The notes beneath the pieces are model-generated. The model made no database searches. It had not been told where the DNA came from and was given only the letters and a program-made list of their open reading frames with translations. Shown here in pieces: positions 1-8,788 of a stretch of DNA of 64,000 nucleotides; the stretch's first letter is position 1; every line of letters starts with the position of its first letter. Where the stretch lies: the NCBI GenBank assembly GCA_963743325.1, contig CAVUOZ010000010.1:372001-436000 (forward strand). The letters are read 5' to 3'. The stretch is from DATFVA01 sp963743325. Lineage in GTDB: Bacteria; Bacteroidota; Ignavibacteria; Ignavibacteriales; Ignavibacteriaceae. The translations under genes were made by a program, and so were the position numbers.

Positions 1-1
1 C

Positions 2-2509
2 TGGACGATTAATCCGTCATATTTACCGCTGGATTATTATACAAATTACTACTGGAAGGTTGTGGAAATTGGTTCATCCTGCTACAAGAGTGCAACCTTC
101 AGCTTCAAAACGATTCAGAATCCATATTTCCAGATGGTCACAGATACCCTGTATCCTCATAGCGCCAATTATTGGACCGGTTACACCCAGGGGACGACAA
201 AAACCAATGGTGAAATAAATACTGTCGATCCTAATGTAGGATGGGCGGTTTTTGATATTAGTCCAATTCCCGACAATGCGACAATTATCGGTGTTTCATT
301 TTACGGTTACATAAATGCAATCAGCTACCCTTACTGGAGTATCACACCTATGAGTAGTGTTAATCCTGTAACAGCGAGTGCATCTTCTATCAATACTCAA
401 ATACAAAATAACTATGGTTCAAACATTGCGTATTTCTATTGGAATAGTCAGATGACTTCGACAGGCTGGTGGAACACTCCGTTGGAGAATAATGCATTGT
501 TAGATCTTCACAATGCTTTGACTCAGAACTGGTTTGCTATTGGATTTATTGATTGGGATTTCAGCTCTCAGTGGTATATTAATTTTGATGGATGGACTCA
601 GGCTCACCCTCCTTACCTGGTGGTTGACTATGAGTACATTACAACCCCTGATCCGACAGGTGTTTCGGCTGCTGCAATTAATGCCAACCAGATTGATATC
701 AGCTTTACACCAAATTCAAATAATAATAATGTTCTTATTACATGGAACTTAACCGGTATATTTACAACTCCCTCTGGTACACCTCCTGCTCTGGGACAGC
801 CTTTTGCAGGAGGAACTTTATTGTCCAACGGGGTTACGTCTCCCATACATCATACCGGATTAATTCCAGCAACTACATATTATTATAAATTGTTCTCATA
901 TGATGGATCCAATTATTCATCCGGTGTAACAGCAAGTGCCCAGACTCTAATGCCTTTCGATTTTACTGTAAACATTTCAGTTACTGACAATTGTGCAAAT
1001 AATGCGCATCCATTAATATTTGGCACTGCACCCGGCGCCACGGATTGTTTCGATCCGGATTTTGATCTATCCGCACCTCCGCCGCCGCCGGCAGGTGTAA
1101 TTGATGGCAGATTCAGCAGTTGTAACGAAGATTTCTTTACAGATATAAGGGGAACAAACACAAATTCGGAAAGGATATGGGATCTGCATTTTCAGCCGAA
1201 TGAAGGGTGTACACCTGTTACTTTAAGCTGGAATCCGGCACAATTACCGGTTAATGGCTATTTCCATCTTGCAGATCCATATACGGGTTCTATGGTCAAC
1301 TTAAATATGCGGACAACCAATCACTACACTGATATACTCCACTTGGGTTATGTTCAGATAAAATACAATTATCAAATACAATCTGCTTTTAATGTAACCC
1401 AGGGATGGAATATGCTTAGCCTTCCCATTGACGTGGTGAATCATTATTACCATATTCTGTTCCCAAGTGCGGTTACGGGAACATTATACAGATATGCAGG
1501 ATCATATATTGCCACTGATACAGTAAAAAATGGTAATGGATACTGGCTGAAGTTCCCGGCAGCTGCAACTATATATATTTCCGGATCGGACAGAACACAA
1601 TGTGTTATTCCTTTAAATGCCGGGTGGAATATGCTGGGTGGACCAAACTGTAATGTCCCGCTTAGCAGCATCATTGATCCGGGGGGAATTATCATTCCTG
1701 GAACACTTTATGGATATGCAGGGAGTTATATAACTGCTACTTCAGTTGACGGAACCAAAGGATACTGGATAAAAACAAATTCCGCCGGTACCATAACAAT
1801 AAGCTGCGGAACCCCACCCACTGAAAGAGGTAATGATTTAGTAATACCCGTAGAAACATTCACTTATTTCATAAAAGTAGATATTAGTGATTCCGGTGAC
1901 CGGAGCCAGACGCTTTTCTTTAATGGGAAGTTAGATGAGAATACCTCTATCGAGAGCTTTAGTTTGCCCCCTCTACCTCCGCAGGGAAACTTTGATGTCA
2001 GGTTATCAGGAGGTTATAGATTAAGTGAGAGTGATAATGCAACTATTGAAGTCCAATCATCTGATTACCCGATCGCCATAACTGTGACAAATTCACAGTC
2101 CGAAGGTAAAAACGATTATGTGCTCCAGGAAATAGCTAATGGAAAAATTGTAGGATCCTATATAATCGTGGATGGAGAAAAGATAGTAATAAATAATAAA
2201 AATTCTTCAATACTTAAAATAAACAAAACGGAATCAGTACCGGTTACATATAATCTTGAGCAGAATTATCCTAACCCATTTAATCCAGTAACGACAATAT
2301 CGTTCTCATTGCCGGAAAATGTGAATAGTGCCAGACTGACCATCTATAATATCCTGGGAGAAAAAATGACCGAACTTGTAAATACATCCCTTGAAGCAGG
2401 CAGGTACAGCTATCAATGGGATGCTAAGAATGCTGCAACCGGTTTGTACATATATGAACTTAAAACCGAAAAATATATATCTATTAAGAAAATGCTTTTG
2501 CTAAAGTAA
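2..2509 (+). CDS. T9SS-exported multidomain protein, 5' end outside window
   Basis: Large secreted protein carried by the type IX secretion system. The frame is open to the left edge: codons upstream of the GTG at 62 read through without a stop and end in YYWKVVEIGSS, typical of a fibronectin III-like strand, so the true start lies outside the window. Numbering from the edge, a second FN3-like region lies near residues 215-315, a PPPPPAG..D.RF motif near 360, two tandem GWNM modules (about 467 and 541, each ending in GYW.K), a second LPPLPPQG.FDVR motif near 657, and the sorting domain from NYPNPFNP (about 754) to the terminal KKMLLLK. No catalytic motif is visible, so a structural or adhesive surface role is inferred. 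It has its own terminator and is followed by a second cargo gene with the same C-terminal architecture. Confidence 0.88.
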   Translation, partial: WTINPSYLPLDYYTNYYWKVVEIGSSCYKSATFSFKTIQNPYFQMVTDTLYPHSANYWTGYTQGTTKTNGEINTVDPNVGWAVFDISPIPDNATIIGVSFYGYINAISYPYWSITPMSSVNPVTASASSINTQIQNNYGSNIAYFYWNSQMTSTGWWNTPLENNALLDLHNALTQNWFAIGFIDWDFSSQWYINFDGWTQAHPPYLVVDYEYITTPDPTGVSAAAINANQIDISFTPNSNNNNVLITWNLTGIFTTPSGTPPALGQPFAGGTLLSNGVTSPIHHTGLIPATTYYYKLFSYDGSNYSSGVTASAQTLMPFDFTVNISVTDNCANNAHPLIFGTAPGATDCFDPDFDLSAPPPPPAGVIDGRFSSCNEDFFTDIRGTNTNSERIWDLHFQPNEGCTPVTLSWNPAQLPVNGYFHLADPYTGSMVNLNMRTTNHYTDILHLGYVQIKYNYQIQSAFNVTQGWNMLSLPIDVVNHYYHILFPSAVTGTLYRYAGSYIATDTVKNGNGYWLKFPAAATIYISGSDRTQCVIPLNAGWNMLGGPNCNVPLSSIIDPGGIIIPGTLYGYAGSYITATSVDGTKGYWIKTNSAGTITISCGTPPTERGNDLVIPVETFTYFIKVDISDSGDRSQTLFFNGKLDENTSIESFSLPPLPPQGNFDVRLSGGYRLSESDNATIEVQSSDYPIAITVTNSQSEGKNDYVLQEIANGKIVGSYIIVDGEKIVINNKNSSILKINKTESVPVTYNLEQNYPNPFNPVTTISFSLPENVNSARLTIYNILGEKMTELVNTSLEAGRYSYQWDAKNAATGLYIYELKTEKYISIKKMLLLK

Positions 2510-2518
2510 TATTGTTAT

Positions 2519-2565
2519 AACCTTCGGGATTAAAAAATTGCTCAGGCAATTTAATTCCGAAGGTT
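2519..2565 (+). terminator. Hairpin terminator after first T9SS gene
   Basis: Arms AACCTTCGG (2519-2527) and CCGAAGGTT (2557-2565) pair perfectly. An inner ATTGC/GCAAT helix lies between them. It begins 10 nt after the stop codon. The T-run is short, so it may act in termination, in mRNA 3'-end protection, or both. Confidence 0.7.
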
Positions 2566-2866
2566 TAAGATTTCATTATATAAAATCATTATTAAGAGAG
2601 GAAGATAATTTTAGTTGAGGAGGGTAATATGGAGTTTTAGGAATCATAGCGGATTCATTTGACTACTATATTTACCTGCCAATAAAATTTTAACCAATTT
2701 TTATTTTCAGAAAATCAATCATTGTCCAATTAAATCAACTTGTTCTATTGGTTATTATTTACATAACAAAATTTTAGAAAGAGCCAATAAGCTTCTCTTG
2801 TGATAAATTCTTGTACTAAGGCATTTTCTAAAAATAATCATCCATTTATTTATTGGAGGTTAAAAT
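2566..2866 (+). other. Intergenic region with an orphan strong SD and 3-codon ORF
   Basis: No gene is seen here. At 2617-2624 a GAGGAGGG Shine-Dalgarno stands 4 nt before an ATG (2629) whose reading frame stops after three codons (Met-Glu-Phe). This could be the stump of a lost gene or a minimal leader ORF. The ribosome-binding site of the next gene is GGAGG at 2855-2859. A TTTG at 2658 with TAAAATTT 21 nt later is a weak promoter candidate. Confidence 0.4.
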
Positions 2867-5800
2867 ATGTTCAAAACTACAAGATTTCTTTTCCTGGTTG
2901 CCTTTACGTTGTTAGCTTTTACTTCAATTCAAATTTTGGGGCAAGGTAAAGTTAAAGTTAATAATGTACATTCGATAAGTCACAATGTGAAACCTGCTGG
3001 TGGCTCATTTGGTCAAATTCCGTTTTCGAATGGTCCGAGGTCTTCTACAATAACAGAATCTATTACACAGAATATAGTTTCAGGTAACTCTGTTGCTTGT
3101 AATAATGGTGTAGCAACTACTGCTAATAGTTATTTCCGCTCATTCGTTCTATCAAATTTCGGTATTACAAATGATTTTCAAATTACGAATGTATCTATTG
3201 GTATAGAGTCAGCAATAGGAGCTAGCGGAATGCAACCAATCACCTGCTATCTTTATACCACGAGTACACCGTTTCCTACTGGATATCCAAGTTCATTAAC
3301 TTTAATTGGCAGTGCCACAGTGGATGTACCGGATCAGGAATTAACGATTTTTAATATTCCTGTATTAGGAATTGCTCCAGCAGGATCTGAAATTGTAGTT
3401 GAAATATTTACTCCTGATGGGCAGAGCGTTGGTAACTTATTTTTCATTGGTTCTAATCCTGATGGTGAAACTGCGCCAAGCTATATAATGGCAGTTGATT
3501 GTGGAATTTCTGTTCCTATGACCACAGCAAGTATTGGTTTCCCAGGTATGAATATAGTTATGAATGTTACCGGGACAGATGAATTCTTTTTTGATAACTT
3601 CGATTCGTACACAGCAGGTCAACGACTTGCCTGTCAAAATCCGACAGACTGGACTACATGGGACAACCTGCCCTGTAATGCCGTTCAAGATCCTTTCATT
3701 TCTAATACGTATGCTTATAGCGGTGCAAACTCAGTAAAAATTGTACAGAACAATGATCTTGTAAGAGTTAATGGTCCAAAAACCGCTGGTAAATGGTATA
3801 TGAGTTTCCTATTCTATATTCCATCAGGCAAGTCCGGATATTTTAATACATTATCAGAATATACACTTCCCTCGACCTTCGGTTGGGGAATGGAATGTTA
3901 TTTCAATGCTGGTGGCGGTGGTCAATTATTAACTGATATTACTACAAACTTTACCTGGCAGGCTGGTGTGTGGAACCAGGTAATGGTTGTTGTTGATCTT
4001 GATACACACCTGGCTGAATTCTGGATCGGAGCAGGCGCTCTTACTCAGATAGCAACCTGGGATTGGACGCAATCAGGGACAATATTAAATCAACTGGCCG
4101 CAAATGATTTCTTTGGAGCGGTTACAACAAATGAAATGTATATGGATAACTATTACTTCAGTGATGTAATGCCTCCTATTGTACAATTATCCAATGATGT
4201 CGGGACACAATCTATTGATTTAGCAACGCAAATTGCTCCCGGTGTCGTGGCCCCGTTAGCTACTGTGAAGAATTATGGAATACTTACAAATTCATTCAAT
4301 GTCCAAATGACAATTACCGGAGGTTACTCTTCCACAAAGGCTGTTTCTAATCTTGCACCTGGTGCTACAACACAGGTAACATTTGATAACTGGACTGCCG
4401 CTACCGGTGGATATACAATAAATGTATGCACTCAATTAGGAGCGGATCAGAATACAGCCAACGATTGTTTTACCCGGGATATTTATGTTTGGGATACTGG
4501 CGGCGATTGGACAAGCGGCAGTGTATATCCAACAACAACTTATTTAGGCGGTGGTGTAGGTGTCGTCGGTTATATATACAGTATCGGCGGTAACACAGCA
4601 TCCTTACTTGGAACAGAATGTTATAAATACAATGTAGCCACTAATACATGGTCTCCGATAGCCTCGCTTCCAGCTGGCAGAAGAGTTCTTGCTGTAGCAG
4701 CTTCTGGAAATTTTGTTTATGCTATAGGTGGTTCAGACATGGCCAGTGTCTACCAGTCAACAGTTTATAAATACGATATAGCAGGAAATAGCTGGAGTAC
4801 TGTTGCTCCTTTGCCATTAGCAATTGGCTGGGGTAAAGCTGTCGGTTATTCAAGCAACTATATCTATTTTGCTGGTGGAGTTGATGCAGCAAGTAATTAT
4901 TTATCGAATGTTTATCTATATAATGTTAGTGCTAATACCTGGACAGCAGCCACATCCATGCCCGGACCTAAATTTGGTGGTGCATTCAGTGTAGTAGGAG
5001 ATAAACTTGTCTATGCAGCGGGTGCTGACCCTGCTGGTATTTCAAATATAGTATATGTTGGAATTATTGATGCAGGTAATCCCGCTCTAATTGCATGGAC
5101 AACAATGGAGAATCCCTATCCTGGTGTTAATAAACAATTGAGTTCCCAATATGATGCTAATCTTGCTGCACTAATTGCAGCTCCAAACAAATCAAATACT
5201 CGTTCTCCTGAGGCAGTATCATTCCCGGCTGGTTCTATGTACAGGTTTGATGCAGCACCCTGGGGAACAGATGCTATTATAGTTGCCGGCGGAAGTCCTA
5301 CTTCAGCCTGGTTACCTTCAGATCCAAATCCCTGTTACATTTATAAACCAGGTACTGATGCTTGGATTGCTCAGGAAAATGTTCCGATTCCTGTACTTGG
5401 TTCTTCATTGGGAACGATCAATAGCGGCGATACCTGGAAATTAGTTGTTGCTTCCGGGTTGACTCTGGGTGGAGTTGCTACAAATTCTACGCAAATCTTT
5501 ACGAACACTCTAGGTGCAACTACCTTCCAGTTATCAGTTCCTATAGCTAATGGCTGGAATATGGTATCGGTTCCTGGAATAAATCCTGACGGACAGGGAA
5601 TAAATAACTGGTGGATAAATCACACCGGGACAGTATACAAATTTGTTCCCGGCTCAGGTTATACCGGAATAGCCACAACAACTCCGGGAGAAGGTTACTG
5701 GATGAAGAATGCAGGAGCAGAGACATATAATTATCCTGCCATACAGATAGTACCTCACAATCCAATCAATGTAGCATCAGGATGGAATATGTTCGGAGGC

Positions 5801-6646
5801 TATGAAGACATAGTAGATGTCACAGCATTAAATACCACACCTCCAGGACAGATAGTTTCAATTTATAAATTTATTCCGGGACAAGGATATCAGCCAGCGA
5901 CCCAGATAGTACCGGGATATGGATACTGGGTAAAAGTATCATCGGCCTGCCAGATAAACATACCCGATGTATCTGCAAAGGGAAATCAAAAGGCAGCTGA
6001 AATGTTCAAAGATGACCTGCCTGACGGCAAGGCAGGCTGGGGAAAAATAACAGTAACCGATGCAGCAGGGAGCAGTTACACACTGTATACAGTAAAAGGT
6101 GAAGTGGATCTTGATCTGTATGAACTGCCGCCGTTACCACCGGCAGGACTGTTTGATGTCAGGTTCGGAAGCGGAAGAGCAGCCGAAGACATAAGCAGCA
6201 CTCAGTCAATTGATATGCGGGGAGCTACTTATCCTGTCAGAATAAAGGTAGAAAATATAGATATTACTTTACAGGATGAATCGGGTAAAGTAATTAACAC
6301 TGTGCTTAAACCAGGACAAGAAATAATAGTAAACAATAGTTTGGTTACTAAACTATTCCTGTCAGGTAAGCCGTCAATTCCAACTGATTATTCATTGGAT
6401 CAGAATTATCCAAATCCTTTCAATCCTGTAACAACATTAAACTTCTCAATACCCCAAGCTTCAAATGTTACCCTGACTATATTTAATATGTTAGGTCAGA
6501 AGGTTTCTGAACTTGTTAACGGTAAACTGGAAGCCGGCAGATATAGTTACCAGTGGAATGCAAGAAATGTTGCCACCGGGATGTATATCTATGAATTAAG
6601 AACTGAAAAGTTCGTTTCAATTAAGAAGATGCTTCTTTTGAAATGA
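2867..6646 (+). CDS. T9SS-exported Kelch-repeat surface protein
   Basis: Secreted protein of 1259 residues. It opens with a signal peptide (Lys/Arg, then a hydrophobic stretch ending near Gly-Gln at 25-26). Residues about 240-435 look like a beta-sandwich, lectin/LamG-like region. Residues about 440-540 resemble a CARDB-like module (T..V.N.G). About 542-755 carries Kelch repeats with repeated Y.IGG and Y....N.W motifs, expected to form a beta-propeller. Two GWNM modules follow (about 896 and 973), then ELPPLPPAG.FDVRF near 1085 and the T9SS sorting domain from NYPNPFNP (about 1180) to KKMLLLK. The start is set by GGAGG 7 nt upstream. The C-terminal 350 residues match the architecture of the preceding gene, so the two are likely paralogous at that end. 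No enzymatic motif is seen; binding at the cell surface is inferred. Confidence 0.9.
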   Translation: MFKTTRFLFLVAFTLLAFTSIQILGQGKVKVNNVHSISHNVKPAGGSFGQIPFSNGPRSSTITESITQNIVSGNSVACNNGVATTANSYFRSFVLSNFGITNDFQITNVSIGIESAIGASGMQPITCYLYTTSTPFPTGYPSSLTLIGSATVDVPDQELTIFNIPVLGIAPAGSEIVVEIFTPDGQSVGNLFFIGSNPDGETAPSYIMAVDCGISVPMTTASIGFPGMNIVMNVTGTDEFFFDNFDSYTAGQRLACQNPTDWTTWDNLPCNAVQDPFISNTYAYSGANSVKIVQNNDLVRVNGPKTAGKWYMSFLFYIPSGKSGYFNTLSEYTLPSTFGWGMECYFNAGGGGQLLTDITTNFTWQAGVWNQVMVVVDLDTHLAEFWIGAGALTQIATWDWTQSGTILNQLAANDFFGAVTTNEMYMDNYYFSDVMPPIVQLSNDVGTQSIDLATQIAPGVVAPLATVKNYGILTNSFNVQMTITGGYSSTKAVSNLAPGATTQVTFDNWTAATGGYTINVCTQLGADQNTANDCFTRDIYVWDTGGDWTSGSVYPTTTYLGGGVGVVGYIYSIGGNTASLLGTECYKYNVATNTWSPIASLPAGRRVLAVAASGNFVYAIGGSDMASVYQSTVYKYDIAGNSWSTVAPLPLAIGWGKAVGYSSNYIYFAGGVDAASNYLSNVYLYNVSANTWTAATSMPGPKFGGAFSVVGDKLVYAAGADPAGISNIVYVGIIDAGNPALIAWTTMENPYPGVNKQLSSQYDANLAALIAAPNKSNTRSPEAVSFPAGSMYRFDAAPWGTDAIIVAGGSPTSAWLPSDPNPCYIYKPGTDAWIAQENVPIPVLGSSLGTINSGDTWKLVVASGLTLGGVATNSTQIFTNTLGATTFQLSVPIANGWNMVSVPGINPDGQGINNWWINHTGTVYKFVPGSGYTGIATTTPGEGYWMKNAGAETYNYPAIQIVPHNPINVASGWNMFGGYEDIVDVTALNTTPPGQIVSIYKFIPGQGYQPATQIVPGYGYWVKVSSACQINIPDVSAKGNQKAAEMFKDDLPDGKAGWGKITVTDAAGSSYTLYTVKGEVDLDLYELPPLPPAGLFDVRFGSGRAAEDISSTQSIDMRGATYPVRIKVENIDITLQDESGKVINTVLKPGQEIIVNNSLVTKLFLSGKPSIPTDYSLDQNYPNPFNPVTTLNFSIPQASNVTLTIFNMLGQKVSELVNGKLEAGRYSYQWNARNVATGMYIYELRTEKFVSIKKMLLLK

Positions 6647-6652
6647 TTTGAC

Positions 6653-6691
6653 ATTAAAGAGCCTCCGCTAATGCAGCGGAGGCTCTTTAAT
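6653..6691 (+). terminator. Long perfect hairpin terminator
   Basis: A 17-bp perfect stem with a 5-nt loop (arms 6653-6669 and 6675-6691, GC-rich core GCCTCCGCT) starts 6 nt after the stop codon of the Kelch protein. The 3' arm ends in CTTTAATT. Confidence 0.9.
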
Positions 6692-6718
6692 TATAGAAAA
6701 ATTATATTCTGTTATTGA

Positions 6719-6958
6719 AAGAAGGGGAAGAATAGAAATACAACAATAGAGTTCTCTTTATCGGAAAATGTAAAGACCGTAAAGGTAACGATATACAATG
6801 TACTTGGACAGAAAGTAGCCGAATTAGTAAACAGTTCAATGCTGGCTGGTAAATACCAATACCAGTGGGATGCAAAGGACCTGGCTTCGGGTATGTACAT
6901 CTATGAATTGAGAACTGAAAAATTCTTTTCAGTAAAGAAAATGCTTCTCCTGAAATAA
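6719..6958 (+). pseudogene. Orphan T9SS sorting-domain remnant
   Basis: This frame is open for 79 codons after a TGA at 6716. From about 6737 it reads NTTIEFSLSEN...LGQKV.ELVN...AG.Y.YQWDAKDLASG and ends in KKMLLLK, a nearly complete T9SS type A sorting domain. Only the leading YPNPFNP part is missing, replaced by KKGRNR. There is no start codon before the domain, no signal peptide and no cargo region. It sits 28 nt after the terminator of the preceding cargo gene and has a terminator of its own. It is read as the surviving 3' end of a deleted third cargo gene, or as a spare cassette that can recombine with its neighbours. Confidence 0.8.
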
Positions 6959-6973
6959 TTTGGTTGAACTCTG

Positions 6974-7003
6974 AGCCCGGCAATTTAGCAGGGCTTTTTC
7001 CTT
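6974..7003 (+). terminator. Terminator after sorting-domain remnant
   Basis: AGCCC (6974-6978) pairs with GGGCT (6991-6995), followed by a T-rich tail. The stem is short, but its place 15 nt after the remnant's stop codon supports the call. Confidence 0.6.
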
Positions 7004-7228
7004 TTTTATATTGTAAACCCTCCGGCTTTTATAAATACTATTTTTCTTTTGCAGCAGTAAATGTCCAGACTAGTATGTAGAGGCAAAATAATCCGGATAG
7101 ATTGTCATTTCATCAAAATTATTTTTTTGTGGAAAAATACTTGCCTGATTTCAATGTATAAAAATATTTGACAGAGGATATAGGAATCACCTTATAATGA
7201 CATTACACGTTCTGAGCTGATTTCGCTT

Positions 7229-7282
7229 CCGTTATCATTCCTCAGGGTAGAATGGTCCCGGAACCTGATTGTTTGATAACGG
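7229..7282 (+). promoter_or_regulatory. Candidate structured 5' leader of the EamA gene
   Basis: Outer arms CCGTTATC (7229-7236) and GATAACGG (7275-7282) are perfectly complementary. Inside, TTCC/GGAA (7238/7260) and GGG/CCC (7245/7257) can pair. The 7242-7246 TCAGG can instead pair with CCTGA at 7264-7268, which competes with the first fold. Two exclusive folds upstream of a transporter gene look riboswitch-like. It matches no class I can name. The rest of 7004-7347 shows no gene. Confidence 0.35.
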
Positions 7283-7395
7283 ATATTTTACAGATTCTAT
7301 TTTATTTTTATGCGATTAAATAATCGAGAAACTTAATTGAAATCTAACACTGGCTTGCGTTCGTATTACTTGGCTTAATATGGAGCTCATCTTTT

Positions 7396-8235
7396 ATGTG
7401 GATCAAGATTGCACTGAAGGAAGTAAGTCCTGTCACCCTCGTAGCCTTCCGTGTTTTATTTGGTCTTTTGTTTGGTATTGCGGTAATCTTTATACTGCGG
7501 ATTAAGATTCCAAATAAATTTAATGATTGGCTGCCTCTGATCATCCTTGGGTTTACAAATCTTGCTGCACCATTTTTCCTGATTTCGTGGGGAGAGCGGT
7601 CTGTTGACTCATCGGTTGCCACAGTTTTAGATTCTACTGTTCCTCTGTTCACAATTTTTATGGCACATTTCCTGCTTGACGATGATAAACTGACACTCCC
7701 AAAAGTTGCAGGATTAGTCATTGGTTTTTCAGGAGTAATTGTATTATTAAGTAAAAATTTCGGCTCTTCATCAAGCACTCTTCCGGGGCAGATTGCGGTC
7801 GTACTCGCTTCCATCTTTTATGCAGGCAGCGGTGTGTATGTACGGAAAACTACGCAGAGTATGCACGCAATCCTGAGGAGTACGGGCCCTTTGCTTTCAG
7901 CTTCAGTCATAATGTGGATTACAGCTTTCATTACAGAAAATTCAATTCAGATTCCATTCTTAACACTCACCTGGACAGCGCTGCTGTTTCTTGGTGTTAT
8001 TGGTTCAGGCTTTGCTTTTGTACTGGCTTTCTATCTTATTCACGAAATTGGTCCTACAAGAACAAGTATGGTTACTTACATTTTCCCTCTGGGAGGAGTA
8101 GTACTCGGACTTCTTTTCCTTCATGAACAAATTACCTGGCAATTGGTTTTAGGAGGCGGCCTGATCGTTTCCAGTCTTATAGTCGCAAACCGCCAATCAA
8201 ATCCAGTGACGGAAAATAAGCTTAACGGGGGTTAG
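7396..8235 (+). CDS. EamA-family (DMT) transporter with unusual 5' end
   Basis: Inner-membrane drug/metabolite exporter with two EamA repeats; the substrate cannot be told. From the ATG at 7396 the product has 279 residues and about nine hydrophobic helices. The same frame continues upstream to a TAA at 7345 and encodes AFVLLGLIWSSSF, a good match to the first helix of EamA proteins (family pattern W.s.F...K). That extension contains no ATG, GTG or TTG. Either the native start was lost by a small indel and translation now begins at 7396 (a GGAG lies 10 nt upstream), or the gene is non-functional or starts at a non-standard codon. The remaining body is intact, with HEIGPTRTSM and the closing G..LI..S helix typical of the family. 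Confidence 0.8.
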   Translation: MWIKIALKEVSPVTLVAFRVLFGLLFGIAVIFILRIKIPNKFNDWLPLIILGFTNLAAPFFLISWGERSVDSSVATVLDSTVPLFTIFMAHFLLDDDKLTLPKVAGLVIGFSGVIVLLSKNFGSSSSTLPGQIAVVLASIFYAGSGVYVRKTTQSMHAILRSTGPLLSASVIMWITAFITENSIQIPFLTLTWTALLFLGVIGSGFAFVLAFYLIHEIGPTRTSMVTYIFPLGGVVLGLLFLHEQITWQLVLGGGLIVSSLIVANRQSNPVTENKLNGG

Positions 8236-8346
8236 CATTGTTCAAAATCGGCACCTTTAAATGAACTATCCACAGTCAAATGTTTTTCGTTGTTTCTTTT
8301 TTTAATTTAGAACATATAATTAGATATTTATTAATGGGGAGAAGTA

Positions 8347-8625
8347 ATGAAAACGATTCTTATAATTCTTATCGGTAACAGGAAACAATCAGCGGTCAAA
8401 GTTCAAAAGATTTTGACTGCGTGGGGCTGTAATATTAAAACACGGTTAGGAATCCACGACGGTGTGCTTGATAACTGTACAGATCACGGCTTACTTATAC
8501 TCGAACTGGTAGGCAGGGAAGAAGAGAAGAAAGAGATTGCCAGAAAAGTTGCATTAATTCCCGGCGTCTCTTCGCAGCTTGTCGAACTGCAACTCCCCGA
8601 GGAAGTTGTAATTCCTAAAATTTAA
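8347..8625 (+). CDS. TM1266-like small ACT/NikR-fold putative regulator
   Basis: Protein of 92 residues. The opening beta strand (TILIILIGNR), the helix starting SAVKVQKIL, and the later strand and helix ending in KVALIPGVSSQLVELQ resemble the TM1266 family, an ACT- or NikR C-terminal-like ferredoxin fold annotated as a putative iron-only hydrogenase regulator. No hydrogenase gene lies in the window, so its partner is unknown. The start has a good GGGGAGA ribosome-binding site. It stands alone between the EamA gene and an ABM-like gene. Confidence 0.7.
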   Translation: MKTILIILIGNRKQSAVKVQKILTAWGCNIKTRLGIHDGVLDNCTDHGLLILELVGREEEKKEIARKVALIPGVSSQLVELQLPEEVVIPKI

Positions 8626-8740
8626 TCATTTTAAGTAGTTCTGCTGCTAAACGGAATCTTCAGTAAGCTGCAAACCGTATACTTTAAGTTAAGTATCCTA
8701 TTCGGACTGTAATTACTAACTGAGAATATTATTTTCTAAG

Positions 8741-8759
8741 AGGGGAGCAGGAGTCCCCT
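8741..8759 (+). other. Small hairpin upstream of ABM-like gene
   Basis: AGGGGA (8741-8746) and TCCCCT (8754-8759) form a 6-bp stem with a 7-nt loop, 29 nt before the next start codon. There is no T-run, so it is more likely a leader hairpin than a terminator. The remainder of 8626-8788 shows nothing recognisable. Confidence 0.35.
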
Positions 8760-8788
8760 TTAAACATGCGATCGAAAGGATTGACCAG

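Noticed and set aside
6702..6983. Minus-strand ORFs of 93 and 62 codons
   Set aside because: They are antisense to the sorting-domain remnant, whose plus-strand reading has clear family similarity.
7201..7290. Resemblance to a TPP riboswitch (GAACCTGAT followed by GATAA)
   Set aside because: The conserved CTGAGA arm order and the final GCGTAGGGA-type segment are missing; only a short string matches.
7344..7814. 156-codon minus-strand ORF opposite the EamA gene
   Set aside because: Its sequence is Ser/Thr/Lys-rich without any motif, and the opposite strand encodes a well-formed transporter.
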